Counted from the first letter of the stretch, positions 23,618 to 32,628 are shown. The stretch: DNA of 64,000 bases from Streptomyces collinus Tu 365 (GCF_000444875.1 NC_021985.1:3853535-3917534), one strand, 5' to 3'. Program-made: numbers and translations. Notes: generated by a model not told the origin, from the sequence alone.

Positions 23618-24244
23618 TCAGTGGAGCTTGTTCACGGCCGTGACGGTCGTCTTCCTGAACGCCTTCACCGGCGCGTCCCGGAAGCCGCCGAGCTGTCCCC
23701 AGTCGACGACCGTGACGGTCCTGCCGTCCCGGCCGACGGAGAGCAGCCGGACGTCGGCGGCACCCCTGGAGGTCACCGTGTGCAGGCCGTACACGTGGGC
23801 GCCCTCCTCGACGCGCAGCGCGCCGTAGTCCTTCAGCCTGGCCTCGGTCTCCGGGTCGGCCTTCTCGACGCGTGCCGCGCAGGACCTGATGTCCTTGTTC
23901 AGCCGCGCGAAGCGTCCCTTGGCCGCGGCCGTCGTGGACAACCGCACGCTGACCTGCCGTGCGCTCGTGTCCAGGTCGGTGTGGAACTCCCGGTACCAGG
24001 TGGCCGAGCCGTCGCCGCCCAGCGCCATGCCCAGGCAGCGGTCCTGTTCCACCGCCTCCGGCACGCCGGCGGTCACCTTGCCGGCCGTCCAGGCCGAGCC
24101 CGGGTGCGGTGGGAGATCGGCCGCTTTGAGGAAGCCGGGCGCCTGGGCCGCGGCGGCCTGGGCCGGTGTGGCGAGCGTCGCGCCGAGGGCGAGGCCCGTG
24201 ACGGCGAGTGCGAGGAGCGTGCCGGCTCGGGTGCGCTTGGGCAT
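23618..24244 (-). CDS. Secreted sensor-like protein
   Basis: 208 residues starting MPKRTRAGTLLALAVTGLAL, a signal peptide ending near AQA (about residue 30). The exported part resembles the extracytoplasmic sensor-type domains found in actinobacterial lipoproteins: two conserved cysteines (DRCLGMAL and DIRSCAARV) that could form a disulfide, and VRLSTTAAAKGRFARLN. ATG at 24244 is chosen; the frame upstream is open but is noncoding in character. It diverges from an HTH membrane regulator across a 219-base promoter region. Function is unknown. Confidence 0.7.
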   Translation of the reverse strand: MPKRTRAGTLLALAVTGLALGATLATPAQAAAAQAPGFLKAADLPPHPGSAWTAGKVTAGVPEAVEQDRCLGMALGGDGSATWYREFHTDLDTSARQVSVRLSTTAAAKGRFARLNKDIRSCAARVEKADPETEARLKDYGALRVEEGAHVYGLHTVTSRGAADVRLLSVGRDGRTVTVVDWGQLGGFRDAPVKAFRKTTVTAVNKLH

Positions 24245-24463
24245 GGTTGTCCCCCGTGGATGAGTGCATGGGTGTCGTTCGTCGCTCGCCGCCGGCTGGT
24301 CGGCCTGGCCTGGTCGGTGCGACACCAAGAGCATTGGCCGTCGGGGCGCCTCGGCGCAACGCCACAAGCCCCTTCGCCGACGGTGGAACCATCCCAGCCC
24401 ATCTGACGTGCAGGTATATGGACCGCCTGGGATACGGGGACACACGGCAGGACGGGGGGAACG

Positions 24464-25969
24464 GTGGCGACCGGGGACGACGTCGAGCAGTTCGCGGCGC
24501 TGCTGCGCCGGCTGAAGGACCGCACGGACCGGAGCTACGGCTCGCTGGCCCGGCGTCTCAACATGAACACCTCCACGCTGCACCGCTACTGCGCGGGCGA
24601 CGCGGTCCCGCAGGACTACGCCCCCGTGGAGCGCATGGCCGCCTTCTGCGGGGCGACCCCGGAGGAACGTCTCGAACTGCACCGCCTGTGGCTGGTGGCG
24701 CTGACGGCACGCCAGCGGCCGAGGTCCGAGGAGGGCCAGGAGGCCCACGAGGCCCAGGAGGCCCAGGAGCCGGAAACGGCCGGTGGTGCTGGTGCTCCGG
24801 AGACGGCGAGCCTCGGCGTGGGGGCGGCACCCGTAACGGCCGACGTGGCACCGGAGCCCGCACCCGCCGGTGCGACGGCCGCACCGACCTCGGCCGCACC
24901 GGCAGTGGCAGCTGCGTCGGCCGACACGGCCGACGGTTCACCGCAGCCGGCGGACGCCGAGCCGGGTGCCGACGCCGGCGGTGCCGGGCCGGCGGTCCCC
25001 CGGGACGCGAGCCGCTCGGCCGGCGGCCCCTGGTACCGGCGTCGCCGGACCGTCGTCGGTGCCGCCGCGGCGGCCGTGCTGCTGGTGACGCTGGGCAGCC
25101 TGGCCGCGCTGCCGGCCGACCGGCCCCACGACGGACCGGCCGCCGCCAAGGACCCCGGGCGGTCCCGTACCGCGGCGGCCGGCGCCTCGCACCGGCCCAC
25201 CGCCGCCGCGAGCGGCAGCCCGTCCCCCAGCCGTTCTTCGCCCTCGGCCTCCGCCTCGCCGGGTGTACGGGCGTCGGGCGGCGCCGGGCCGAAGGGCCGG
25301 CCGTCGGCGGGCGGGACGAGCGACGGCCCCGCGCCGACCGGTGTGCCGCTCGCCTGGAGTGCCGACTCACAGGTGTGGCAGGGCGGTTGCGGGCACGACT
25401 ACGTCATCGGGAAGGACCCGGCGCAGGTGCCCCCGCCGCCGGTGCAGCAGGACGCGGAAAGGTGGGCGGCGACCCAGGGGGCGGTGCACGGGCACCAGAC
25501 GATGGTGCAGGTCTCGGTGCAGGGGAAGTCGTCCACGGCCGTCGTCCTCACGGCGCTGCGGGTCCGTGTCGTCAGCCGCGGCACGCCGGTCGCCGGCACC
25601 GCGTACGACATGGAGCAGGGTTGCGGCGGCGGCCTGACGCCCCGCGACTTCTCGGTGGACCTGGACATCGACCGGCCGATCGCCCATGCGCGCCCCGGCA
25701 ACGACGGCGGAAAGGCCCTCCCCGCGGTGCGGTTCCCCTACCGCGTGTCCGCCGAGGACCCGGAGGTGCTGCTGGTCACCGCGACGACCGACGCGTACGA
25801 CTGCGCCTGGTACCTGGAGCTCGACTGGTCCTCCCAGGGCCGCTCCGGCACCGTCCGCGTGGACGACCACGGCCGCCCCTTCCGTACCAGCGGCATCAAG
25901 GGACTCCCCCGCTACTGGTACGGCACGAACGGCCAGGGCGAGCGTCAGTGGGTGCCCGCCGACGCGTGA
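24464..25969 (+). CDS. Membrane-anchored HTH regulator with exported domain
   Basis: 501 residues. An N-terminal XRE-like helix-turn-helix (about 8-60, SYGSLARRLNMNTSTLHRYC) is followed by an Ala/Pro/Glu-rich linker with AQEAQ repeats. A single transmembrane segment comes next (about 193-214, after WYRRRR), then a Ser/Pro linker and a folded exported C-terminal domain (about 300-500) with cysteines in GGCGHDY, QGCGGG and YDCAWYLE. The layout is that of a one-component sensor that reads an external signal and regulates DNA directly. GTG at 24464 follows a GGGGGG run. The target is not evident; the divergent secreted gene is a candidate. Confidence 0.75.
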   Translation: MATGDDVEQFAALLRRLKDRTDRSYGSLARRLNMNTSTLHRYCAGDAVPQDYAPVERMAAFCGATPEERLELHRLWLVALTARQRPRSEEGQEAHEAQEAQEPETAGGAGAPETASLGVGAAPVTADVAPEPAPAGATAAPTSAAPAVAAASADTADGSPQPADAEPGADAGGAGPAVPRDASRSAGGPWYRRRRTVVGAAAAAVLLVTLGSLAALPADRPHDGPAAAKDPGRSRTAAAGASHRPTAAASGSPSPSRSSPSASASPGVRASGGAGPKGRPSAGGTSDGPAPTGVPLAWSADSQVWQGGCGHDYVIGKDPAQVPPPPVQQDAERWAATQGAVHGHQTMVQVSVQGKSSTAVVLTALRVRVVSRGTPVAGTAYDMEQGCGGGLTPRDFSVDLDIDRPIAHARPGNDGGKALPAVRFPYRVSAEDPEVLLVTATTDAYDCAWYLELDWSSQGRSGTVRVDDHGRPFRTSGIKGLPRYWYGTNGQGERQWVPADA

Positions 25970-26082
25970 GACGCGCCTACCGTGGGACGGCCGGGAAAAC
26001 CCGGGGCGCGACCAATCCGCGGGCGTCCGGGCCCCGGATTACGCGGGGACGTAACGTCCGTCGCACCCTGGGGAGATCTCTG

Positions 26083-26667
26083 GTGAAGGAAGCCGTCCAC
26101 ATCGGCACGAACCCGGCGTCCAAGCCGGACCTGCAACAACTGGTGCGCGAGGTGGCCCTCGGCGACCAGGAGGCGTTCGCCGCGGTGTACGACGCGGTGG
26201 CCGGCTCGGTGCTCGGCGTCGTCCGGGCGGTACTGCGCGACCAGGCGCAGTCGGAGGAGGTGGCACAGGACGTCCTGGTGGAGGTGTGGCGCACCGCGCC
26301 GCGCTACCGGCCCGACCGCGGTACGGCGATCAACTGGATCCTGACCCTCGCCCACCGGCGGGCGGTGGACCGGGTCCGGTCGGTGGAGGCGGCCGCCGCC
26401 CGCGACAGCAAGGCCGCGCTGCTGGCCCGGACGCCCGAGTACGACCAGGTGACCGAACAGGTCGAGATCCGGCTGGAGCAGGAGCAGGTGCGGCGCTGTC
26501 TGCGGACCCTCACCGAGCTGCAGCGGCAGTCGGTCACGCTGGCCTACTACCGCGGCCTGACCTACCGGCAGGTCGCCGAGGCGCTGGCGCTGCCGCTGGG
26601 CACGGTGAAGACCCGGCTGCGGGACGGGCTCATCCGGCTGCGGGACTGCCTGGGGGTGACCGCGTGA
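26083..26667 (+). CDS. sigK: ECF sigma factor, SigK-like
   Basis: 194 residues with sigma region 2 (DQEAFAAVYDAVAGSVLGVV, then EVAQDVLVEVWRTAPRY) and region 4 (LTYRQVAEALALPLGTVKTR). The close spacing with a zinc-finger anti-sigma gene and a fasciclin gene matches the mycobacterial SigK-RskA-MPT83 arrangement. GTG at 26083 has GGGGAG 7 bases upstream. It overlaps the anti-sigma gene by GTGA. It should direct RNA polymerase to its own promoter and to that of the fasciclin lipoprotein when released. Confidence 0.85.
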   Translation: MKEAVHIGTNPASKPDLQQLVREVALGDQEAFAAVYDAVAGSVLGVVRAVLRDQAQSEEVAQDVLVEVWRTAPRYRPDRGTAINWILTLAHRRAVDRVRSVEAAAARDSKAALLARTPEYDQVTEQVEIRLEQEQVRRCLRTLTELQRQSVTLAYYRGLTYRQVAEALALPLGTVKTRLRDGLIRLRDCLGVTA

Positions 26668-27431
26668 GCACGGCCGATCCGCACCTGCTGACGGGTGCCT
26701 ACGCGCTGCACGCGCTGCCCGACGACGAGCGCACCGACTTCGAACGCCACCTGTCCGGCTGCGAGTCCTGCGCGGTGGAGGTCGCGGAGTTCACCGCGAC
26801 GGCCGCCCGGCTCGCCTCGGCGGCCTCCGAGCCCGTCCGCGCCGCGCTGCGCGGGGAGGTGCTGCGCCGCGTCACCGGGGTCCGCCAGGTGGCCCCGGGC
26901 AAGGCGGCCCCGGCGCAGGCCCGGCGTTCCGTACCGCGGGGGCGTGGCCCGGCCCGGTGGGCGCTGGCCGCCTGCGTGGCCGCGGCTGCGGTGTTCGGCG
27001 GCACGGCGGTGTGGCAGTACGAACGTGCCCAGGACGCGCGGCAGCAGGCGGCGCTCGCGGAGCGGCACGCGGACCAGGTGGCCGGGGTGCTGGGGGCGCC
27101 GGACGCGGCGACGAGGTCGGCGCGGATGGCGGGGGGCACCGGCACCCTGGTGGTCTCCGCGGGCCGGGACCGGGCCGTGTTCGTGGCCTCGGGCATGGCG
27201 GCACCGCCCGAGGGCAAGGTCTACCAGCTGTGGTTCGCCGACGGCGGCCGGATGCGGCCGGCCGGTCTGCTGGGCACCGGCCGGGCCGGGCAGACGGTGC
27301 TGATGCGGGGGCGGGTGGACGGCGCCTCCGGGGTCGGCGTCACCGTGGAGCCGGCCGGGGGGTCACGGCAGCCGACCACGAAGCCGCTCGGCCTGCTGTC
27401 CGTTCCCGCACGCCCCTCACACGTGAGCTGA
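26664..27431 (+). CDS. rskA: RskA-like anti-sigma factor
   Basis: 255 residues. The N-terminal zinc-binding anti-sigma domain has the HxxxCxxC motif (HLSGCESCAVEV, about 30-37). One transmembrane helix (about 97-117, WALAACVAAAAVFGGTAVW) separates it from an exported RskA domain containing VYQLWFADGGRMRPAGLL. It should hold SigK at the membrane and release it on regulated proteolysis. The start overlaps the sigK stop (GTGA), so production is coupled. A terminator follows 5 bases after the stop. Confidence 0.85.
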   Translation: MSTADPHLLTGAYALHALPDDERTDFERHLSGCESCAVEVAEFTATAARLASAASEPVRAALRGEVLRRVTGVRQVAPGKAAPAQARRSVPRGRGPARWALAACVAAAAVFGGTAVWQYERAQDARQQAALAERHADQVAGVLGAPDAATRSARMAGGTGTLVVSAGRDRAVFVASGMAAPPEGKVYQLWFADGGRMRPAGLLGTGRAGQTVLMRGRVDGASGVGVTVEPAGGSRQPTTKPLGLLSVPARPSHVS

Positions 27432-27435
27432 ACAC

Positions 27436-27486
27436 ACGAAGGGGCCCGGCGCGCGACCGAGGTGGTCGCGGGCCGGGCCCCTTCGT
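27436..27486. terminator. Terminator between rskA and the fasciclin gene
   Basis: Long hairpin: outer arms ACGAAGGGGCCCGGC and GCCGGGCCCCTTCGT, inner GCGACC/GGTCGC. It serves both convergent genes. Confidence 0.85.
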
Positions 27487-27490
27487 CGGG

Positions 27491-28150
27491 TCAGCTCTTG
27501 GGCATCAGCACGGTGTCGACGATGTACACGTTGGCGTTGGCCGTCTTGACGTCGCCGCAGACGACCTTCGCGGAGTCGTCGACGGTGTAGGACTCGCCCG
27601 AACCGGCGGTGGTCAGCTTCGACTTCTCCAGCGTGGCGAAGGAGCCGTGCTCCAGGTCCTTCGGCGTCAGCTTCTTGCCGACGACGTGGTAGGTGAGGAT
27701 CTTCGTCAGCGTGGCCTTGTCGGCGAGGACCTTGTCCAGGGTCGCCTTCGGGATCTTCTTGAAGGCGTCGTCGGTGGGGGCGAACACGGTGATGTCCTGG
27801 GCGTTGTTGAGCGTGTCGACCAAACCGGCCTTCTTCACCGCGGCCACGAGCGTGGACAGCGCGGGGTTGTGCGAGGCGGCCGTGGCCACCGGGTCCTTGG
27901 CCATGCCGTCGAAGGAGCCCGCGCCGTTCTTCGGGACGGCGGAGCAGGCGGAGCCGAACGGCTGGTCCACGGCGGTGGTGTCGCCGGCCGAGCCGCCCAT
28001 GTCGCCGCCGCCGCGCGAGGCCGACGCGGGGCTCGACGAGTCCGGCTTGCCGGAGTCACCGCCCTTGGAGTCGGAACAGGCGCTCAGGGCCAGGGGCAGC
28101 ACCGCGGTGGCGGCGAGGGCGACGGCCAGACGACGGGCACGGGCGTTCAT
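27491..28150 (-). CDS. Fasciclin-domain lipoprotein (MPT83/MPT70-like)
   Basis: 219 residues with a lipoprotein signal (lipobox LSAC, Cys about residue 25), a Gly/Ser-rich spacer and one fasciclin FAS1 domain (about 80-219). Its conserved boxes are present: NALSTLVAAVKKAGLVDTLN-type H1 with DITVFAPTDDAF, and the final VYIVDTVLMP. A surface adhesion or cell-wall role is known for the family. Convergent with rskA and near sigK, it is the natural target of that sigma factor, as MPT83/MPT70 are in mycobacteria. ATG at 28150 is chosen by signal peptide. Confidence 0.85.
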   Translation of the reverse strand: MNARARRLAVALAATAVLPLALSACSDSKGGDSGKPDSSSPASASRGGGDMGGSAGDTTAVDQPFGSACSAVPKNGAGSFDGMAKDPVATAASHNPALSTLVAAVKKAGLVDTLNNAQDITVFAPTDDAFKKIPKATLDKVLADKATLTKILTYHVVGKKLTPKDLEHGSFATLEKSKLTTAGSGESYTVDDSAKVVCGDVKTANANVYIVDTVLMPKS

Positions 28151-28628
28151 CACGGTTCTCCTGAGGGGGTGTTGGGGTGTCGTTGGGGTGTCGGGGGCGT
28201 CGGGGGTGTCGAGTTGTAGGGGTGTCGGGGTCGGTCGGTAGTCGGGTTGGTGGGTCGCCGATGGTCCGGCGACCGGGCCGGCCTCGGGGCGGACGGCGGC
28301 GCGCGGCGGCCGCCGCTCCGCCCGCGAGTCCTTCTCCTCGTCCGTCACGCGGGGAATCCGGTGCCGCGGCCGGGCCGGATGGGTGGGTTGCCCTGATCAG
28401 GTGAAACACGGTCCGGGGCCAATCCGGCCCCGCTCCCGGCGGCGTATTTCGTGTTCGTCTCGCGTGTCCGCCCGGGGCCGGCCGCCCTCGCGGACCGACG
28501 CCCCGTCTGTTTCTTTACGTTTCCCTGACGCTTCCGCCGCATCCGGCGGCTCCCGCCGCGGTGTCCTCCCCGGTGTCCGGACCGTCTGGTCGGGACAGGG
28601 CGTAAGTCGCGTCGGAGAATGGAGTGCC
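28151..28628. other. Intergenic region with G-rich repeat upstream of fasciclin gene
   Basis: 478 bases between divergent genes. From about 28160 to 28235 the + strand has repeated GGGGTGTC/GGGGGTGT units with runs of 3-5 G, which could form a G-quadruplex or a slippage-prone leader for the leftward lipoprotein gene. No gene is supported. Confidence 0.5.
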
Positions 28629-29534
28629 ATGGAAGGCACCGTCGTCGCAGTGGTGGTCGTGGCCGTGTTCCTGCTGCTCGTGCTGAAGAGCGGCATGCGG
28701 GTCGTCAACCAGGTGGAGCGCGGGGTGGTGTTCCGGTGGGGCAAGGCCCTGCCGAGCCACCGGCAGCCCGGGATCACCTTCCTCATCCCGTTCGCCGACC
28801 GGATGCGCAAGGTGAACGTGCAGGTCGTCACCATGCCGGTGCCCACGCAGGAGGGCATCACCAAGGACAACGTGTCGGTGAAGGTCGACGCGGTCGTCTA
28901 CTTCCGGGTGACCGACCCGCTGCGGGCCGCCATCGAGGTGCAGGACTACGTCTTCGCCGTCGGCCAGGTCGCCCAGTCCTCGCTGCGCTCGATCATCGGC
29001 AAGAGCGACCTGGACGATCTGCTGACCGACCGGGAGCGGCTGCACGAGGGGCTGGCCCTGATGATCGACAGCCCGGCCGCCGCGTGGGGCATCCACATCG
29101 ACCGCGTCGAGATCAAGGACGTACAGCTGCCCGAGTCGCTGAAGCGGTCGATGTCCCGGCAGGCCGAGGCCGAGCGGGAGCGGCGGGCCCGGGTCATCAC
29201 CGCCGACGGTGAGTTCCAGGCGGCGCAGCAGCTCGCCAACGCCTCGCGGATCATGTCCGACACCCCCGAGGCGATGCAGCTGCGTCTGCTCCAGACCGTC
29301 GTGGAGGTCGCGGCCGAGAAGAACTCCACGCTCGTGATGCCGTTCCCGGTCGAGCTGCTGCGGTACTTCGACCGGGCCGCGCAGCACATCGGCGCCGACC
29401 TCACGAAGAGTGTGCCGCCGCAGCCGTCCCAGCCGGCTCGGCAGCCCTCGGAGCCCCAGCCGGCCCAGGAGGCCCAGGAGGCCCAGCAGGCCCAGCAGGC
29501 CCAGCAGGCCCAGGAGAGTGCCGAGCTGCCGTAG
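28629..29534 (+). CDS. Slipin / SPFH-domain membrane protein
   Basis: 301 residues: one N-terminal membrane helix (about 4-20), the SPFH/band 7 domain (about 25-180, with VERGVVFRWGKAL and QSSLRSIIGKSDLDDLL) and a coiled-coil part with RQAEAERERRARVITADGE. The tail is low complexity, with repeated AQEAQ/AQQAQ units. These proteins form oligomeric scaffolds in membrane microdomains. ATG at 28629 has GGAG upstream and places the helix at the N-terminus. No NfeD partner is adjacent. Confidence 0.85.
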   Translation: MEGTVVAVVVVAVFLLLVLKSGMRVVNQVERGVVFRWGKALPSHRQPGITFLIPFADRMRKVNVQVVTMPVPTQEGITKDNVSVKVDAVVYFRVTDPLRAAIEVQDYVFAVGQVAQSSLRSIIGKSDLDDLLTDRERLHEGLALMIDSPAAAWGIHIDRVEIKDVQLPESLKRSMSRQAEAERERRARVITADGEFQAAQQLANASRIMSDTPEAMQLRLLQTVVEVAAEKNSTLVMPFPVELLRYFDRAAQHIGADLTKSVPPQPSQPARQPSEPQPAQEAQEAQQAQQAQQAQESAELP

Positions 29535-29565
29535 CCGCGCGAGCGGGCCGGGCTAGCATCCGCTC

Positions 29566-30090
29566 ATGACCACTACTGACCACAACGGCTCCGCGCTGGA
29601 CGTCGAGATCGGCGCCCTGCGCGGCGGCTCCGCCGGTCTGCCGGACTACGCCGGCAAGACCGTGCTCATCGTGAACGTGGCCTCCAAGTGCGGCCTGACC
29701 CCGCAGTACACGGGCCTGGAGCGGCTGCAGGAGCGCTACGCCGAGCAGGGCTTCACCGTGCTCGGCGTGCCCTGCAACCAGTTCCTCGGGCAGGAGCCCG
29801 GCACCGCCGAGGAGATCGCCGAGTTCTGCTCGGCGACGTACGGGGTGTCCTTCCCGCTGACCGAGAAGGTCGAGGTGAACGGGGAGGGCCGGCACGCGCT
29901 GTACGAGCGTCTGGTGGGCTTCGCCGACGCCGAGGGCCACAGCGGGGACATCCGCTGGAACTTCGAGAAGTTCCTGATCGGCCGGGACGGACAGGTCGTC
30001 GCCCGCTTCTCCCCGCAGACCGAGCCCGAGTCCGCCGAGGTCGTCGCGGCCATCGAGGCGCAGCTGGCCCAGCCGGCCCCGCGCGGCTAG
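29566..30090 (+). CDS. Glutathione peroxidase-type thiol peroxidase
   Basis: 174 residues of the GPx family. It reduces hydroperoxides, in actinobacteria probably using thioredoxin because glutathione is absent. The peroxidatic Cys is C42 in ASKCGLTPQY. The conserved Gln is in CNQFLGQEPGT and the Trp in RWNFEKFLIG. ATG at 29566 is preferred. It is 31 bases downstream of the slipin gene, possibly on one transcript, and is followed by a hairpin. Confidence 0.9.
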   Translation: MTTTDHNGSALDVEIGALRGGSAGLPDYAGKTVLIVNVASKCGLTPQYTGLERLQERYAEQGFTVLGVPCNQFLGQEPGTAEEIAEFCSATYGVSFPLTEKVEVNGEGRHALYERLVGFADAEGHSGDIRWNFEKFLIGRDGQVVARFSPQTEPESAEVVAAIEAQLAQPAPRG

Positions 30091-30098
30091 GCATGCCC

Positions 30099-30138
30099 GA
30101 GCCCTCTCGGCAAGGACGGCGACTGGTCGAGAGGGCTC
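30099..30138. terminator. Hairpin after the peroxidase gene
   Basis: Arms GAGCCCTCTCG and CGAGAGGGCTC separated by 18 bases. Moderately strong. Confidence 0.6.
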
Positions 30139-30201
30139 CGGGGTGGTGCTTGTGCAGTTGTCGTCGTGCGTGCCTGCCGGCGAGGGTCAGAGAAGGCCCC
30201 C

Positions 30202-30393
30202 CTACGCCTTGACCGAGGCCACGAAGGCGTTCCACGCGTCGGCGGGGAAGGCCAGGACGGGACCCTCGTGGACCTTGGAGTCGCGCACGGCGAGTTCCGC
30301 GGTGGTGGGCGACTTGACCTCGACGCAGGCGCCGTTGCCCGCGGAATAAGAAGACTTCATCCACGTCTCCGAAGCGCCCTGAATCAGTGCCAT
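30202..30393 (-). CDS. DUF397 protein
   Basis: 63 residues of the DUF397 family: WMKSSYSAGNGACVEVK, then VRDSK and FPADAWNAFVASV, the standard order. ATG at 30393 has AGGAG upstream. DUF397 genes are nearly always next to Scr1-type XRE regulators, as here, and the pair behaves as a regulator with a small partner that counteracts it (BldB/WhiJ-type systems in Streptomyces). It lies 190 bases after the regulator stop, in the same direction. Confidence 0.85.
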   Translation of the reverse strand: MALIQGASETWMKSSYSAGNGACVEVKSPTTAELAVRDSKVHEGPVLAFPADAWNAFVASVKA

Positions 30394-30583
30394 GTCCACT
30401 CCTGTTGCGAGTTGCTGGTGGTGCGGTTCACGCCAACCTTGTCGACCGATTGGCGTGATCGACGCTACCGGGCAACCGCCCCTGCCGGAGTAGTCGTTCA
30501 CTCAAGCGGATGGCATATTCCAGATGAGCCTTCCACTTGAGTGGACCACCGTGTACGATCCGGCGCTTCCCGTGGACCAGGGG

Positions 30584-31441
30584 TCAGTCGGCGTAGGTTT
30601 TCGCCACATCAGAGATGCATTGCCGGGATTGCTCCACATTGAGGGACTGTGCCCGCAGATGCTCGTACATCACGGCGTACTTCTGCACGTCCAGCGCCTT
30701 CTCCAGGTAGAGGTCGCTGGTGACGCCCTCCAGGTAGACCACGCTGGAGTCGGCCGCGTCGGTGAACTCCAGGATCGCGTACTGGCCGTTGAGCCCCGGA
30801 TGGGCGCCCACCTCGAAGGGCAGCACCTGCACGGTGACGTGCGGCAGGTGGGACATCTCGATGAGGTGCTCCAACTGCTCGCGCATCACCAGCTTGTTGC
30901 CCACGACCCGGCGCAGCGCCGCCTCGTCGAGCACCACCCACAGCCTGAGGGGGTTGGCCTCGGCGGTGATACGTTCCTGTCGGCGCATGCGCACCTGGAC
31001 GCGCTTCTCGATCTCGGCCGTAGAGGTCTCCGGCAACGCGCCCTGCACCAGGGCCTCCGCGTAGGCGCGGGTCTGCAGCAGGCCCGTCACCAACTGGGGT
31101 TCGTACACCCGCAGCGACTCGGCGTCCGTCTCCAGACCGATGTACACGCTGTACGGGATGTCCCCGAACGTGTGCCACCAGCCCTGCTGCCGCGAGTCCC
31201 GGGCCATCTCCATCAGCGAGTCGACGATCCGCTGGTCCTCGACCTCGTACACCCCGCACAGGTCCCGCACGTCGCGCTGGCTGATGCTCCTGCGGCCGTT
31301 CTCCAGCCGGCTGATCTTCGACTGCGACACCAGCAGCCGCTCCGCCACCTCTTCGGCGGTCATGCCCTTGAGCTCACGGAGCCTGCGCAGCTCCTGGCCC
31401 AGGCGGCGTCGCCTGACGGTGGGATTGACATTGGACGCCAC
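30584..31441 (-). CDS. XRE-family regulator with Scr1-like domain
   Basis: 285 residues. The N-terminal helix-turn-helix (about 12-70) contains KGMTAEEVAERLLVSQSKIS. The C-terminal domain (about 85-270) has the Scr1/DUF5753 features YEPQLVTGLLQTRAYAEAL and VVLDEAALRRVVG. GTG at 31441 has GGAGG upstream. It pairs with the DUF397 gene downstream and probably controls development or antibiotic-linked genes, as WhiJ-type pairs do; the target is not visible here. Confidence 0.85.
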   Translation of the reverse strand: MASNVNPTVRRRRLGQELRRLRELKGMTAEEVAERLLVSQSKISRLENGRRSISQRDVRDLCGVYEVEDQRIVDSLMEMARDSRQQGWWHTFGDIPYSVYIGLETDAESLRVYEPQLVTGLLQTRAYAEALVQGALPETSTAEIEKRVQVRMRRQERITAEANPLRLWVVLDEAALRRVVGNKLVMREQLEHLIEMSHLPHVTVQVLPFEVGAHPGLNGQYAILEFTDAADSSVVYLEGVTSDLYLEKALDVQKYAVMYEHLRAQSLNVEQSRQCISDVAKTYAD

Positions 31442-31595
31442 GTGACGCGCACCTCCGGCTGACTGCCTGTACCTGGCACTTTCCGTATCTGCTGCTGAGC
31501 AGATTGCCACCAAGGTGCTTTCTACCGCTGGCAAACAGTGGATATGCGGCGCGTACGCGTCAGTTCGGGCACGGAACCGCGTAACCCGGACGCGA

Positions 31596-31640
31596 CCGGG
31601 CGGGGTGGTGGGACCTCGGAGGTCTCACCACCCCGCCCGG
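31596..31640. terminator. Terminator downstream of the GPP34 gene
   Basis: 21-base arms (CCGGGCGGGGTGGTGGGACC and beyond) with a single G-T wobble and a 3-base loop. It ends leftward transcription from 31683. Confidence 0.8.
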
Positions 31641-31682
31641 ACCAGCGGCTCCCGTAACGGGCTTCGGGGACTGGGGTGCGGC

Positions 31683-32432
31683 TCAGTGGGCCACGGCGCG
31701 TGCCATGGACCCGTGGCGCGGCTGCATCGGAACGCCGCGCGCGGGTTCGGGCCGCGCTCCGGGCCCCGCCGGGCGGCCGGGTGCGGCCGGACCGCGGCGC
31801 GGCTGGGCCGCGGCGCCGTTCTGCACGTCCATCACGGCGTGCGCGACCAGCCCGCCCATGGGGTCGTGCCGGATCAGGTCCCGCAGCCGGGAACGTGAGG
31901 AGCGCCCCTCGTTCCCCGGATACAGGTGCTTGCCGAGCCCGACGGCGTGCGCCAGGGCGGCGAGCGCCGCGGTCCGCGGGTCCGGCGGCACGCCGGTGCG
32001 GATCGCGGTGTCCAGCCGGGACCGGATCTCCCTGCTGATGGTGGTGTCGGTCGCCTGGTACCGCGTCGTCGGCAACACCCCGCACATCTGACCCGGTACG
32101 GCGGCGACCATGCCGCACCGCTCCAGATGCGACAGGTACGTCTGGCGAAGCCCCAGTCGTGGCCCGCCGATCCAGTGGACGGCCCGTACCGGAGCGCCGC
32201 GCCTTCGCAGCAACTCCAACGCGCAGTCCAGAGTCGGATCTCCTGTCGGCCGTGGCACCACCACGGCGATACGATCCCCGTCTGGGGCTATCCGTCCGGC
32301 CAGCGCCAGCTCCACTAGCTGTGCTCCGGCCAGACCGAGGTCGAGCGACTGCGGCTGCGCAGTGGTACCCGTGGCCGGGTCCAGTGCGAGCAACAGAAGC
32401 TCCTCCGGAATTGTTCTGCGGCTCCTGCCCAT
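31683..32432 (-). CDS. GPP34 (GOLPH3-like) family protein
   Basis: 249 residues. The N-terminal about 200 residues follow the GPP34 pattern of Streptomyces: TIPEELLLLALDPATG, then LGLAGAQLVELALAGRI, and a C-terminal LAALAHAVGLGKHLYPG. Eukaryotic members bind phosphoinositides on Golgi membranes; bacterial ones have unknown roles, possibly on lipid surfaces. The last 45 residues are Pro/Arg-rich and disordered. It is divergent from the D,D-carboxypeptidase gene. Confidence 0.85.
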   Translation of the reverse strand: MGRSRRTIPEELLLLALDPATGTTAQPQSLDLGLAGAQLVELALAGRIAPDGDRIAVVVPRPTGDPTLDCALELLRRRGAPVRAVHWIGGPRLGLRQTYLSHLERCGMVAAVPGQMCGVLPTTRYQATDTTISREIRSRLDTAIRTGVPPDPRTAALAALAHAVGLGKHLYPGNEGRSSRSRLRDLIRHDPMGGLVAHAVMDVQNGAAAQPRRGPAAPGRPAGPGARPEPARGVPMQPRHGSMARAVAH

Positions 32433-32628
32433 CCATGCCTCCCCGCGTGGATGAATGACAGGGTGACCCCTCTCACATTCATCTGTCGAGGGTGCGTGAC
32501 CGGTTCGTGAGGGAACCGGTAGGTATGTCGTTCTCGTCTACCGCAGGGGCCAGGCCCTCACACAGGACACTGGTACATGGTTCGGACAGGGCGCGCGCAT
32601 GCGCGTGCGGCGCATGGAGGAGGCATCG

